Of a stretch of 34,766 nucleotides of DNA, positions 15,003-23,623 are shown in pieces. The position numbers and the translations under genes are program-made. Below the pieces are notes generated by a model. The model was not told where the DNA came from, ran no database searches, and was given only the letters and a program-made list of their open reading frames with translations. Positions within the stretch are counted from its first letter, which is position 1; every line of letters begins with the position of its first letter. Location of the stretch: assembly GCA_964353405.1 (NCBI GenBank), contig CAYGWJ010000440.1, forward strand, positions 1 to 34,766, read 5' to 3'. Origin of the DNA: JBGLNJ01 sp964353405 (GTDB lineage Bacteria > Chloroflexota > Anaerolineae > Fen-1058).

Positions 15003-17081
15003 ATGAAAGACTATAAATCCGAAAACATCCGCAATGTCGTTCTGGTGGGCCACGGCGGCTCGGGCAAGACGTCGCTGGGCGAAGCGATGTTGTTTGACAG
15101 CGGCGCGACGTCGCGCCTGGGCAGCATCAACGACGGAACGACCGTGGCCGACTTTGACGATGAAGAAGTCCGCCGACACATTTCGTTGATGACGGCGCTT
15201 CTGCCCGTCGAGTGGGCAGGCCACAAGCTCAACGTGCTGGACACGCCCGGCTACACCGACTTTGCCGGCGAGGTGAAGGGTGCGGCGCGCGTGGCCGATT
15301 GTGCGCTCCTCACCGTGGATAGTGTGGCCGGCGTGGAAGTGGGCACGGAACTGGCGTGGAGCTATGCCGACGAATACCAAACGCCGCGCATGGTCTGCAT
15401 CGCCAAGATGGATCGTGAGAACGCCAATTGGCGCGCCGTGCTCGATAGCTTGATGCAGGCATTTCCCGCCAACTTTGTCCCGCTGCAATTGCCCATCGGC
15501 AGCCAGTCGGATTTTTCCGGCGTAGTGGATTTGGTAAAGATGAAGGCTCGACTCGGCACGAAAGGCGAAGTGGCCGAGATCCCCGCCGCGCTCAAGGAAG
15601 AAGTCGCCGAGTTTCGGCTCAAGTTGATGGAAGCCGCCGCCGAAGGCGACGACGAACTCATTATGAAGTATCTTGACGGCCAGGAATTGACCGAGGACGA
15701 GATCAGGCGCGGGTTCAAGATTGCGATCGCCAGGGGCAGCGTTGTGCCCGTGCTGTGCTGTGCGGGAACGGGCAACATCGGCGTGACCGTGTTGATGGAC
15801 GCGCTCGTCGCGTTCGCGCCTTCGCCGCTCGACCTGAGCGCCGCCAAGGCTAAAAATGCGGCCACGCAGGCCGAAGAGGAAATCGCTCCGCGTCAGGATG
15901 CGCCGTTGGCCGCGCTCGTCTTCAAGACGACGGCTGACCCCTATGTAGGCAAGCTCACCTATTTTCGCGTGTATGGCGGGTTATTCTCCAGCGACAGCCG
16001 CGTGTTCAACGCGGTCAGGGGCCAGGAAGAACGCATCGGGCAGATTTACGTGATGCGCGGCAAGGAGCAAATTCCTGTGGCCTCCATCAAGCCGGGCGAT
16101 ATTGGCGCGGTGGCCAAGCTCGCCAACACGGGCACGGGCGACACGTTGTGTGACAAAGGCCACCCGGTCATCCTCACTCCACCGACCTATCCGGCCACCT
16201 TGATGACCGTCGCCGTCGAGCCCAAGACCAAGGCCGACAGCGCCAAGCTTGGCCCGACGCTCACCCGCCTTGCAGAAGAAGACCCCACGCTGCGCTGGCA
16301 CCAGGAAGCTTCCACACGGCAAGCCATCCTGGCGGGCATGGGCCATAGCCACCTGGATGTGGCGCTCAGGCGCGCGCACAGCAAATTCGGCGTCGAGATT
16401 CTCACCAGCACGCCGCGCGTGCCCTATCGCGAAACGATCACGCGCGAGGCAACGTCCACTTATCGCCACAAGAAGCAAACCGGCGGCGCGGGCCAGTTCG
16501 CCGAAGTGTCCATGACGATTTCTCCCAACGAGCGTAACCAGGGTTACGAGTTTTCGTGGGATGTGTTCGGCGGCGCGATCAGCGGCTCGTTCCAAACCTC
16601 GATTGAAAAAGGAATCAAGTCCGTCTTGGAGAGCGGCGTCATTGCCGGCTACCCGGTGGTGGACGTCAAGTGCTCGGTGATTGACGGCAAGGAACACCCG
16701 GTGGACAGCAAGCCCATCGCGTTCGAAATCGCCGGGCGCGAAGTCTTTAAGCAGTGTTTCCAGGAAGCCGTGCCGGTGATGCTCGAGCCGATCATGACGA
16801 TCAAGATTACCATTCCCGAACGCTACAGCGGCGACGTGATGAACGACATGAACACCAAGCGTGGGCGTGTGTTGGGGATTGACCAGCCAGGCGCCAGGAC
16901 CGTCATCACTGCCAGCGTGCCGTTGGCCGAGGTGCAAAAGTATGCAGCCGATCTGCGCTCCATCACTCAGGGGCGCGGCGTGTACTCGATGGAACTCGAC
17001 CACTATGAAGAGGTGCCGAGCTACATTGCCTCCAGCGTGATCGAAAAGGCCAAGCAGGATCGCGAAGAGGCCAAAGAGTAG
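15003..17081 (+). CDS. EF-G-like translational GTPase (EF-G2 type paralogue)
   Basis: A 692-aa protein with full EF-G length and domain order: GTPase domain, domain II, domains III-V with the domain IV segment KKQTGGAGQFAEVS. It belongs to the EF-G-like/EF-G2 group by its P-loop GHGGSGKT (16-23), in place of the canonical AHxDxGKT. The active site is altered. Switch II reads DTPGYTDF, with Tyr84 where EF-G has the catalytic His. The specificity motif reads AKMD (134-137) instead of NKMD. The switch I end reads RRHIS instead of RGITI. It may bind the ribosome without acting as the main translocase; the canonical fusA is presumably elsewhere. It has its own promoter and terminator. Confidence 0.88.
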   Translation: MKDYKSENIRNVVLVGHGGSGKTSLGEAMLFDSGATSRLGSINDGTTVADFDDEEVRRHISLMTALLPVEWAGHKLNVLDTPGYTDFAGEVKGAARVADCALLTVDSVAGVEVGTELAWSYADEYQTPRMVCIAKMDRENANWRAVLDSLMQAFPANFVPLQLPIGSQSDFSGVVDLVKMKARLGTKGEVAEIPAALKEEVAEFRLKLMEAAAEGDDELIMKYLDGQELTEDEIRRGFKIAIARGSVVPVLCCAGTGNIGVTVLMDALVAFAPSPLDLSAAKAKNAATQAEEEIAPRQDAPLAALVFKTTADPYVGKLTYFRVYGGLFSSDSRVFNAVRGQEERIGQIYVMRGKEQIPVASIKPGDIGAVAKLANTGTGDTLCDKGHPVILTPPTYPATLMTVAVEPKTKADSAKLGPTLTRLAEEDPTLRWHQEASTRQAILAGMGHSHLDVALRRAHSKFGVEILTSTPRVPYRETITREATSTYRHKKQTGGAGQFAEVSMTISPNERNQGYEFSWDVFGGAISGSFQTSIEKGIKSVLESGVIAGYPVVDVKCSVIDGKEHPVDSKPIAFEIAGREVFKQCFQEAVPVMLEPIMTIKITIPERYSGDVMNDMNTKRGRVLGIDQPGARTVITASVPLAEVQKYAADLRSITQGRGVYSMELDHYEEVPSYIASSVIEKAKQDREEAKE

Positions 17082-17110
17082 CCCATCGGTAAGTCTGCAA
17101 ATCTGCCATG

Positions 17111-17144
17111 GACATCCGAGGCGGCTCCCTCGGATGTCTTTTTT
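17111..17144 (+). terminator. Intrinsic terminator of the EF-G-like gene
   Basis: GACATCCGAGG (17111-17121) and CCTCGGATGTC (17128-17138) form a perfect 11-bp stem with a 6-nt loop, followed by TTTTTT (17139-17144). The U-tract runs directly into an ATG at 17145, which is why that ATG is rejected as the start of the next gene. Confidence 0.92.
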
Positions 17145-17159
17145 ATGCCGAGGCGAGAA

Positions 17160-17597
17160 ATGAGGATTAGACCGGCACGAGCGCAAGATCAGGCGACCAT
17201 CACGGCGATGGTGCGCGGGGCACGTCTGAATCCGATAGACTTGCGCTGGCAGCGTTTTCTTCTCGCAGAAGATGAAACAGGGATTGTGGGCGCGGTTCAA
17301 ATTCGCCCTCACGACGGCGCGCCCGAGTTGGCCAGCCTGGTCGTGCGAGAGGATCAACGCGGACGCGGCATTGGCAGCCAGCTCATTCAATCGCTCATTA
17401 CACAATCGCCGCGAACACTGGTTCTGTTTTGCCGCCCTCAATTAAAGGACTATTACGCGCGGTTCGGGTTTCATGCCCTCGGCGTAAAAGAAGCGCCGCC
17501 TTCGCTGCGCGTGAGGTATGCCATTGGGCGAATCATTACACGGCTCATCGTGGGCCGTCCTATGCTGATGATGAGAAAGACCTCTGATGCGGCCTGA
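17160..17597 (+). CDS. GNAT family N-acetyltransferase
   Basis: A 145-aa single-domain acetyltransferase. The acetyl-CoA loop is VVREDQRGRGIGSQLIQSLI, and the later YYARFGFHALGVKEAP is the usual substrate-side segment. The overall pattern is close to the N-acetylglutamate-synthase-like GNATs (ArgA C-terminal domain relatives), but no arginine-pathway gene is near, so the substrate is open. The ATG at 17160 is chosen over 17145 because GAGG lies six bases upstream and 17145 abuts a terminator. It converges with the TPR gene, with only 8 bp between the two stop codons. Confidence 0.83.
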   Translation: MRIRPARAQDQATITAMVRGARLNPIDLRWQRFLLAEDETGIVGAVQIRPHDGAPELASLVVREDQRGRGIGSQLIQSLITQSPRTLVLFCRPQLKDYYARFGFHALGVKEAPPSLRVRYAIGRIITRLIVGRPMLMMRKTSDAA

Positions 17598-17605
17598 ACC
17601 TGGGT

Positions 17606-18142
17606 CTAGCCTCCGCCCATCAACCGCCGTGAGACTTTAATCAATCGCCTCAGCAGGCGCTGGGTGAGAGTCAGGCGCTGGATGTCTTGCAGCCCGGCGT
17701 CGTAAGCTCCCAGCGCGGCAAACCACTTGCCCTGCTTCATCCGCAGGCGGCTGAGCGCGCGCCATGTCTCAGCAGACAGGTCTGCCGCCCCGACCTCATC
17801 GAACAACGCGATGGCCTGTGTGTAGAACGCCGCCGCCTGTTCGTTCTGATTGCGCGACTCGGACAGCGCGCCCAGATTGCCGATGACCTGTCCTTGCGAC
17901 CGGCGGTCACCTGATTCGTCAAACAGCTTGCGCGCTTGAGTGAAGGCCGACTCTGCCTCGTCAAAGCGCGCAGCTTGCCGCGCGGCCACGCCCCGGTCGT
18001 TCGCCGTTTCGGCAGCTTGCTGCGGGTTCCTTTCAGCGAGAAAGGCCTGCTGTGCGTGCGTGAACGCAGCCACAGCGTCCTCAAAGCGCCCGGCGCGATA
18101 GTGCTCCATCCCCTTTTTCTTCAGATCGCCCGCAGTGGACAT
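17606..18142 (-). CDS. TPR repeat protein
   Basis: A 178-aa protein with three to four tetratricopeptide-like repeats (for example EHYRAGRFEDAVAAFTHAQQ and ARQAARFDEAESAFTQARK), then a basic C terminus (RLLRRLIKVSRRLMGG) that may contact membrane or nucleic acid. TPRs mediate protein binding; there is no catalytic motif. The ATG immediately follows the TAA of the XRE regulator gene (TAAATG), so the two are translationally coupled and probably work together. Confidence 0.82.
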   Translation of the reverse strand: MSTAGDLKKKGMEHYRAGRFEDAVAAFTHAQQAFLAERNPQQAAETANDRGVAARQAARFDEAESAFTQARKLFDESGDRRSQGQVIGNLGALSESRNQNEQAAAFYTQAIALFDEVGAADLSAETWRALSRLRMKQGKWFAALGAYDAGLQDIQRLTLTQRLLRRLIKVSRRLMGGG

Positions 18143-18817
18143 TTAATACGTGATCTCTAGCAATCCTTCAGCGATGCGGCGAATGGTATCGGCGGGCATT
18201 TGCGCCAGGTGCATCGCCACGCGCAGGTAGGCGATGTTGACCGGCTCTACGACGAACGCGCGGACATCCTCGGGCAGCGACTTGAACTCTTCATACTGGC
18301 GATCCTGCAATTCGCGCTCGCCAACGATGCCCACTCCTTCGTCGAGAAAGTGGGAGAGAGGCAGGCCAAGTTCCTCGGCCAGCGCCTCCAACTGCGTTAG
18401 CGGGATGGGACGTTGGCCGGATTCGTACTGGCCGACGAGGCGAGGGGAGCAATCCATGACCTGGGCCAATTCCTTGTGCGATTTGCCTTTTTGCTCGCGC
18501 GCCTCGCGCAGCAGCGCGCCGATGATGCGGTGGCGCAATTCAATCACCTGCGTGCCGGGCGGTGTCTCTAGTCGGACGAGAGATTCGTCGTCGCCTTCCA
18601 AAAAGCTGCCCACCGGCGCGTGCAAAAAGTAGGCCAGCAATTCCAGCTCGGGCAGGGAAATGTCGCGGCGGCCTTGTTCGTAGGCGGAGAGGATACCCGG
18701 CGTGACGCCCATCGCGTCTGCGCACTCTTTTTTGGCGCGGCCCGCCCTGAGCCGCGCCCCTTGCAGTAAAACGCCAGTGATTTTGCGGCGAATGGCAAAT
18801 GCATCTGTCGTCGGCAT
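18143..18817 (-). CDS. XRE-family regulator with two tandem HTH domains
   Basis: A 224-aa DNA-binding protein with two HTH_XRE domains: the first at about residues 12-73 (KKECADAMGVTPGILSAYEQGRRDISLPELE) and the second at about 95-158 (KSHKELAQVMDCSPRLVGQYESGQRPIPLTQLE). A C-terminal helical region of about 65 residues has no motif I recognise. Two HTHs in one chain suggest binding to an operator with repeated half sites. GGGAG lies seven bases before the ATG. A good promoter lies about 40 bp upstream. The gene is divergent from the large histidine kinase, so it may regulate both directions from the shared 171-bp intergenic region. Confidence 0.88.
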   Translation of the reverse strand: MPTTDAFAIRRKITGVLLQGARLRAGRAKKECADAMGVTPGILSAYEQGRRDISLPELELLAYFLHAPVGSFLEGDDESLVRLETPPGTQVIELRHRIIGALLREAREQKGKSHKELAQVMDCSPRLVGQYESGQRPIPLTQLEALAEELGLPLSHFLDEGVGIVGERELQDRQYEEFKSLPEDVRAFVVEPVNIAYLRVAMHLAQMPADTIRRIAEGLLEITY

Positions 18818-18857
18818 AGGTCGCTCCCGTTTGTGGTGTCGGCCGGATACGCTGGCG

Positions 18858-18887
18858 ATTATATACCAGACCGCAGATTTCAGCCAA
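18858..18887 (-). promoter_or_regulatory. Promoter of the XRE-TPR operon
   Basis: Read on the minus strand, TTGGCT (-35, 18882-18887) and TATAAT (-10, 18858-18863) are 18 bp apart, about 40 bp from the start codon. The -10 box is a perfect consensus match. Confidence 0.65.
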
Positions 18888-18988
18888 AGAACGCAGAGTG
18901 CCCAGTGCGGCGCAACGAGCGATGGGCAACGGGTGATACGCGAATGGCTGTTCTTGTCGTGCGCATGATTCCGTGCTAAACTCTAGTC

Positions 18989-21900
18989 ATGTCTACGCGT
19001 CGTCCATTGCGCGAACTCGAGCGAAGCGACTGGATTTTCCTCGCAGCCGGCGTGGTTGCGCTGGCGAGTGTCGTCTGGATCACGGCGCCGGAAACCTTTA
19101 GCTGGAGCCGTAGCTACATTCCGCTTGGTCTATGGGTCGGCCTGGCCGCGTTCGCCAGCGTTTTCCCGAATACGAGTTTGGCCGGACACGCCGGCCTGGC
19201 AAACGTATTTATCCTGGGCGTCTATCTGACTTTCGATGTGCAATTGGCCGCCTGGGCCGCGTTGCTCAGCGCAGTGCTGGCCGAATTGAGCCAGCCGCTA
19301 TGGGCCACCTGGCTCGGCTTGTCGCGCCGGACGGTCCTGCAATCGGTCGTCCATGCCGCGTCGCGCTCGGCGCTTCAGGTGTTCAGTCTGCTGGCCGCCG
19401 TATGGTGCTATCGGCTCGTCGGCGGCCGGGCATTGCTCTTCGGTTCGATCAGCGCCAATCTCTTGCCGCTGGTTGTTTTGGCTCTTGCCCATTTTCTGGC
19501 AAATACTCTCATCTCGGCGGCGTTTCTGAACATCAAAGACCACGTGTTCGTGCTCGATTACTTGCGCCGCAATGCTCGGACCCTGGTGTGGTTCAAGCTG
19601 GCGCCTCTGCCGGCGGCTGCGCTGGCTGCCATGATTTACCAGTACCTGGGGGTATGGTTGTTTGCCGGTGTGTGCCTGTACCTCGTGGTGGTCTTGGTGA
19701 ATGTCTCTAAGCGGGAACAGGCGCGCGCCGAGGCCGAGAAGCGCGTCCGCCAGTTGACCAGTCTGAGCGCCATCCGCGGCGCGATGCGCGCCAGTCTGGA
19801 TTTGCCGGAACTGCTCGAAGCCATCCACGAGCACATTGGCCAGTTGCTCGATGCGCGCAGCTTTTATTTTGCCCTGTACGACTCGGACACCGATCAGGTT
19901 TCTTTTCCGCTTTACTATGCAGCCGGAGAGAAGCGGCATCCCAGGCCGCGCCCTGCCAGCGTCAGCCTGGCCGGGCACGTGATCCGCTCGCGTCAGCCGC
20001 TGCTCGTCCGCGAGAACCTCACGCAGATGACCGAGCAACTGGGTGTGACCTTGCTGGTCTCTGCACAGTCCTGGCTGGGGGTTCCCATTCTGACGGATGG
20101 CCGCGCATTGGGCGCGATTGTCGTGCACAGCCCTGATCCCCGCGCCTACGATCACAGCCACATGGAATTGATGACGACGGTTGCGGTGCAGGTAGCCGTC
20201 GCGATCAACAACGCGCAACTGTACAGCACGCTGCGCCAGCGCGCGGCAGAGATGGCCATTCTCAATTCGGTCTCCACCGCCATCACCGAAACGCTTGACC
20301 TGGATCGCGTGCTGCACATCATCATCTCAACGGTGGGCCCGCTCACGGGCTGCCAAAAGTCTGCCATTTTCCTGTTGAATGATACCGGCACTGAACTCGA
20401 TCTGGTCCAATCAGTCGGCCTCAGCGCCGTCTATGTTGAAGGGGCGCATCACCTGAAGGTGGCGCCGGGCGAGCGCGGAATGGTGGCGGCGCGGCGCCGT
20501 CCTGCGTTCGTGCCCGACGTCTCTAGCTCGGCCGGCTTTGAGGTGTTTATCCCCATTGCCCAGGCCGAGGGTTTTCGTGGGGTGGCCGAAGTGCCCATGC
20601 TGGCGCGGAATAGCGTCATCGGGACGTTGGCGGTCTACTACACGGACCTGCACCCCTTCACGCTGGCTGAGATGGACTTGTTGCAGACCTTTGCTAACCA
20701 GGCGGCGGCGGCGGTGAACAATGCGCGATTGTACGAGCGGACCGATCAGGCCCTGGCTCGTCGCGTGGAGGAACTCTCGGCGCTGGAGGTGATCGGACGC
20801 GAATTTGCCGGGACACTGGATGTGGCGCGCATCGCGGACCGCATCGCCGAGTGGGCGATACACGTCACCAATGCGCAGATGGCCGCGCTGGTTTTGGTGG
20901 ACGAGACGAGTGGAGGCGGCGTGTTTATGGCGCAGCGCGGCTACCCGACCGAGTGGGTAGGACCGTACCAGCAAAAGCCGTGGCCTATGACGCAAGGCAT
21001 TTTGGGCCGCGTGCTGCGCACTGGAGTGCTGGCCAATGTCCCTGAAGTGCATCTAGACCCGGACTATGTCGCCGCCGACTCGCGGGTGCATGCGAAGCTT
21101 TCCGTGCCCATCGTCCGCGAGGGCCGGGTGCTGGGCGTAATCACGATGGAGAGCCACACGCCCTATGCTTTCGACAGCGCCACGGTTGCCTTTACGCAAC
21201 AGCTCGCCAACCAGGCCGCGGTGGCGCTCGAAAACGCGCGGCTGTTCGACGAGCGCACGCGGCGCATCAACGACCTGTCGGAACTACACCAGGCCAGCCT
21301 GGCGCTTACCGGCAGTTTGGACTTGCGCCAGGTCCTGGTTCGCATCGTCAAGGCGGCGCGCCAGCTCACGGGCGCAGACACGATCGCCTTGTATCTTTAC
21401 GATGTCAACTCTGACATGTTTCTGCCCGGCGCCACTGCGGGTATCGAGATGCCTGGCAGCAGCACCGAGGGCATCCGTCCGCACGGCATGACGCGCCGCG
21501 CGTTGCAACAGCATCGGCCCATCCTCGTCGGCGACACGCACAAGGAGCCGGATGTCAACAAAGGTTTGGTCGCCATCGGCGTTCGTTCGATGATTCTCGT
21601 GCCGGTCATCAGCCATGACCAGGTGCTGGGCGTGCTGAACGCCTACAGCCAGCGCACGTTCAAATTCACCGACGCCGATGTCCAGCTGGTTTCGGCGCTG
21701 GGCAACCAGGCGGCGGCGGCCATTGAGAACGCGCGGCTGTTTCAGGATGTAGCTCAGGTTCGCGACCGGCTGAGTGCCATTCTCAACTCTTCGCGCGAAG
21801 GCATTTTGATGTTCGATATGGCGGGCCGTGTGGTGCTCGTCAACCCGGCCGTGGAAAAACTGCTGGGCATCCAGCGCGAGATGGTCGAAGGACAGTTGTT

Positions 21901-22840
21901 GACCGAGATATTGGGGTCCGGCCTGGACATTGCCACTCAACTGGGCTACGGCCCCCCGGCCCTATTGGCTGCGCTCGATCAACTCTGGCAAAACCAGCAC
22001 CCCCAGGAAAGGCAGGACATTTATCAGTTGGTCCGGCCTGCGCCGCGCTTTGTCGAGCGGTCCGGCATTGCCGTGCGCGACACTTTTGGCAAGACCGCCG
22101 GCTGGATGATTGTGCTGCGAGATGTGACGGAAGAGCGCGAACTGCAGCAGATGCGCAACGACCTGACCAGCATGATCATCCACGACTTGCGCAGTCCGCT
22201 CTCGGCCATCTACAGTGGTCTGCTGCTCCTGCGCGAAATCCATCCGGCTTCTCGCACGGATCCAACGCTGCAGGACACGTTCACCATCGCGGAACGGAGC
22301 TGCCTCAAGCTGATTGACCTGGTCAACTCGCTTTTGGACATCGGCAAGCTGGAAGCGGGCCGGATGGAGCTGGCACAGCAGCCGACGGATTTGAGCGAGC
22401 TGGTGGAGGGCGTGCTGGACAGACTGGCCCCGCTGGCTCAAGAGCAAGGCATCAAGTTCGAGCGCCGCATCAGAGAGCCGTGGAGCGTGTTCGTAGACGA
22501 AGAAAAAATCGGGCGGGTATTGACGAACCTGGTGGATAATGCGATCAAGTTCACGCCACCCGATGGGCGGGTGACGGTGATGGCCGAGCTTGCGCCGGGG
22601 GAGGTGGACCGGGTCCGCTGTGGTGTGCACGACACCGGGGCGGGCATCCCGGCCGAGTATCACGAGCGGATCTTTGAACGCTTTACGCAGGGGCCAAGAA
22701 AGAGCAGCCGGCGGCGCGGCACGGGCCTGGGTCTGACGTTCTGCAAGCTCATGGTGGAAGTGCATGGCGGGCGCATCTGGGTGGAAAGCGAAGAAGGTCA
22801 GGGCAGCACCTTTTACTTTACTCTTCCGCTGTCCCAATAG
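18989..22840 (+). CDS. 7TM/4xGAF/PAS sensor histidine kinase
   Basis: A 1283-aa sensor. The N terminus (residues 1-245) has about seven hydrophobic segments forming a MASE-like membrane sensor. GAF domains follow at about 258-415, 430-585, 600-755 and 770-920, a PAS domain at about 930-1045, HisKA with MIIHDLRSPLSAIYSG (phospho-acceptor His1065), and HATPase_c with N box LTNLVDNAIKFTP (about 1178), DTGAGIPAEY and GTGLGLTFCKLM. No receiver domain is fused or adjacent. No clear ribosome binding site is seen before the ATG. It is divergent from the XRE/TPR pair. The GAF domains differ from one another and their ligands cannot be told from sequence. Confidence 0.92.
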   Translation: MSTRRPLRELERSDWIFLAAGVVALASVVWITAPETFSWSRSYIPLGLWVGLAAFASVFPNTSLAGHAGLANVFILGVYLTFDVQLAAWAALLSAVLAELSQPLWATWLGLSRRTVLQSVVHAASRSALQVFSLLAAVWCYRLVGGRALLFGSISANLLPLVVLALAHFLANTLISAAFLNIKDHVFVLDYLRRNARTLVWFKLAPLPAAALAAMIYQYLGVWLFAGVCLYLVVVLVNVSKREQARAEAEKRVRQLTSLSAIRGAMRASLDLPELLEAIHEHIGQLLDARSFYFALYDSDTDQVSFPLYYAAGEKRHPRPRPASVSLAGHVIRSRQPLLVRENLTQMTEQLGVTLLVSAQSWLGVPILTDGRALGAIVVHSPDPRAYDHSHMELMTTVAVQVAVAINNAQLYSTLRQRAAEMAILNSVSTAITETLDLDRVLHIIISTVGPLTGCQKSAIFLLNDTGTELDLVQSVGLSAVYVEGAHHLKVAPGERGMVAARRRPAFVPDVSSSAGFEVFIPIAQAEGFRGVAEVPMLARNSVIGTLAVYYTDLHPFTLAEMDLLQTFANQAAAAVNNARLYERTDQALARRVEELSALEVIGREFAGTLDVARIADRIAEWAIHVTNAQMAALVLVDETSGGGVFMAQRGYPTEWVGPYQQKPWPMTQGILGRVLRTGVLANVPEVHLDPDYVAADSRVHAKLSVPIVREGRVLGVITMESHTPYAFDSATVAFTQQLANQAAVALENARLFDERTRRINDLSELHQASLALTGSLDLRQVLVRIVKAARQLTGADTIALYLYDVNSDMFLPGATAGIEMPGSSTEGIRPHGMTRRALQQHRPILVGDTHKEPDVNKGLVAIGVRSMILVPVISHDQVLGVLNAYSQRTFKFTDADVQLVSALGNQAAAAIENARLFQDVAQVRDRLSAILNSSREGILMFDMAGRVVLVNPAVEKLLGIQREMVEGQLLTEILGSGLDIATQLGYGPPALLAALDQLWQNQHPQERQDIYQLVRPAPRFVERSGIAVRDTFGKTAGWMIVLRDVTEERELQQMRNDLTSMIIHDLRSPLSAIYSGLLLLREIHPASRTDPTLQDTFTIAERSCLKLIDLVNSLLDIGKLEAGRMELAQQPTDLSELVEGVLDRLAPLAQEQGIKFERRIREPWSVFVDEEKIGRVLTNLVDNAIKFTPPDGRVTVMAELAPGEVDRVRCGVHDTGAGIPAEYHERIFERFTQGPRKSSRRRGTGLGLTFCKLMVEVHGGRIWVESEEGQGSTFYFTLPLSQ

Positions 22841-22866
22841 CGGTCCGTTCACGTGCAGCGACCCTT

Positions 22867-22890
22867 GATTGACGGATTGACGGATTGACT
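22867..22890. repeat. Triple 8-bp tandem repeat overlapping a promoter
   Basis: GATTGACG at 22867-22874 and 22875-22882, then GATTGACT at 22883-22890. Each copy contains a TTGAC core, so the repeat creates up to three alternative -35 boxes in front of the TATAAT at 22893. Confidence 0.75.
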
Positions 22891-22898
22891 GGTATAAT
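22869..22898 (+). promoter_or_regulatory. Promoter of the MBL-fold / EAD-TPR operon
   Basis: TTGACG (22869-22874) and a perfect TATAAT (22893-22898), 18 bp apart. Transcription would start near 22905, about 33 nt before the first start codon. A change in repeat copy number by one unit would keep a -35 core but alter its context. Confidence 0.7.
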
Positions 22899-22937
22899 CA
22901 CTTTTGATAGTAGTTTCCAAGGAGCCGCAGCGTTTTT

Positions 22938-23603
22938 ATGGAGATCACCTGGTTCGGTCATAGTTGCTTTCGGTTGCGCGGCCGCTCGGTGGCGGTCGTC
23001 ACCGATCCTTACGGCAAAGACATCGGCTTGATTCTCCCCCGCGTCCGCGCGGACGTGGTGACAGTCAGCCACGATGCGGATGATCATAACTATGCCAAGG
23101 GCGTCAAGAGCGGATTCAAGACTTTGACCGGGCCGGGCGAGTACGAAGTTGCCGGGGTGTTTGTCACCGGGTTGGAACTGCGCGGCGAGCGCAAAAAGAG
23201 CAAAGAGCCGGTCGCCAAGCTGCGCAACACAGTGTTCCTCTTTGAGTTCGAAGACCTGACTGTCTGCCACCTGGGCGACCTCGATCATGTTCCCATACAG
23301 GCGCAGGTGGAAGAAACGTTGGGTGAAGTGGACGTTCTGCTCATCCCGGTCGGCGGCGGTGAATCGCTCAATGCGGCGCAGGCTTCGGAAGTGGTGAGCT
23401 TGCTTGAACCGCACATCGTCATCCCCATGCACTATAAAGTCAAAGGTTTAGAGCCGAACGTCAAGCTTGACCTGGTGACCAAGTTCCTGAAAGAGATGGG
23501 GTTGGACGACGTTCCCACTCAAGAAACGCTCAGGGTCACGCGTAGCGCGTTGCCGGAAGAGACCCAGATCGTCTTGCTGGAACTCAAGAGCAAGGAAGAA
23601 TAG
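22938..23603 (+). CDS. UlaG-like metallo-beta-lactamase-fold protein
   Basis: A 221-aa MBL-fold protein of the UlaG/Lactamase_B_3 type. It begins MEITWFGHSCFRL, a characteristic opening strand, followed by TDPYG. The metal motif reads SHDADDHN (residues 44-51). Compared with the canonical THxHxDH, the second His is replaced by Ala47, while His45, Asp49 and His50 remain. Later motifs are HLGDLDH and IPMHYK. The family includes lactonases, phosphodiesterases and many unknown hydrolases; the missing ligand suggests a mononuclear site or altered activity. AAGGAG lies 13 bases before the ATG. It is the first gene of an operon with the EAD-TPR gene 20 bp downstream. Confidence 0.87.
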   Translation: MEITWFGHSCFRLRGRSVAVVTDPYGKDIGLILPRVRADVVTVSHDADDHNYAKGVKSGFKTLTGPGEYEVAGVFVTGLELRGERKKSKEPVAKLRNTVFLFEFEDLTVCHLGDLDHVPIQAQVEETLGEVDVLLIPVGGGESLNAAQASEVVSLLEPHIVIPMHYKVKGLEPNVKLDLVTKFLKEMGLDDVPTQETLRVTRSALPEETQIVLLELKSKEE

Positions 23604-23623
23604 TTACCCTCCAGGAGGTGGAT

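Noticed and set aside
17145..17159. ATG at 17145 as the start of the GNAT gene
   Set aside because: It directly follows the U-tract of a terminator and has no ribosome binding site; ATG at 17160 has one.
15981..17441. 486-codon minus-strand open frame opposite the EF-G-like gene
   Set aside because: The plus-strand frame has full EF-G domains; the opposite frame is His/Arg-rich shadow sequence running across a strong terminator.
19298..20317. 339-codon minus-strand open frame inside the second histidine kinase
   Set aside because: Antisense shadow of the membrane and GAF region, with low-complexity His/Gln/Arg content.
4871..22890. CRISPR array from the several short repeats in intergenic regions
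   Set aside because: The repeats are 8-16 bp, few in number and without regular spacers; no cas genes are present.
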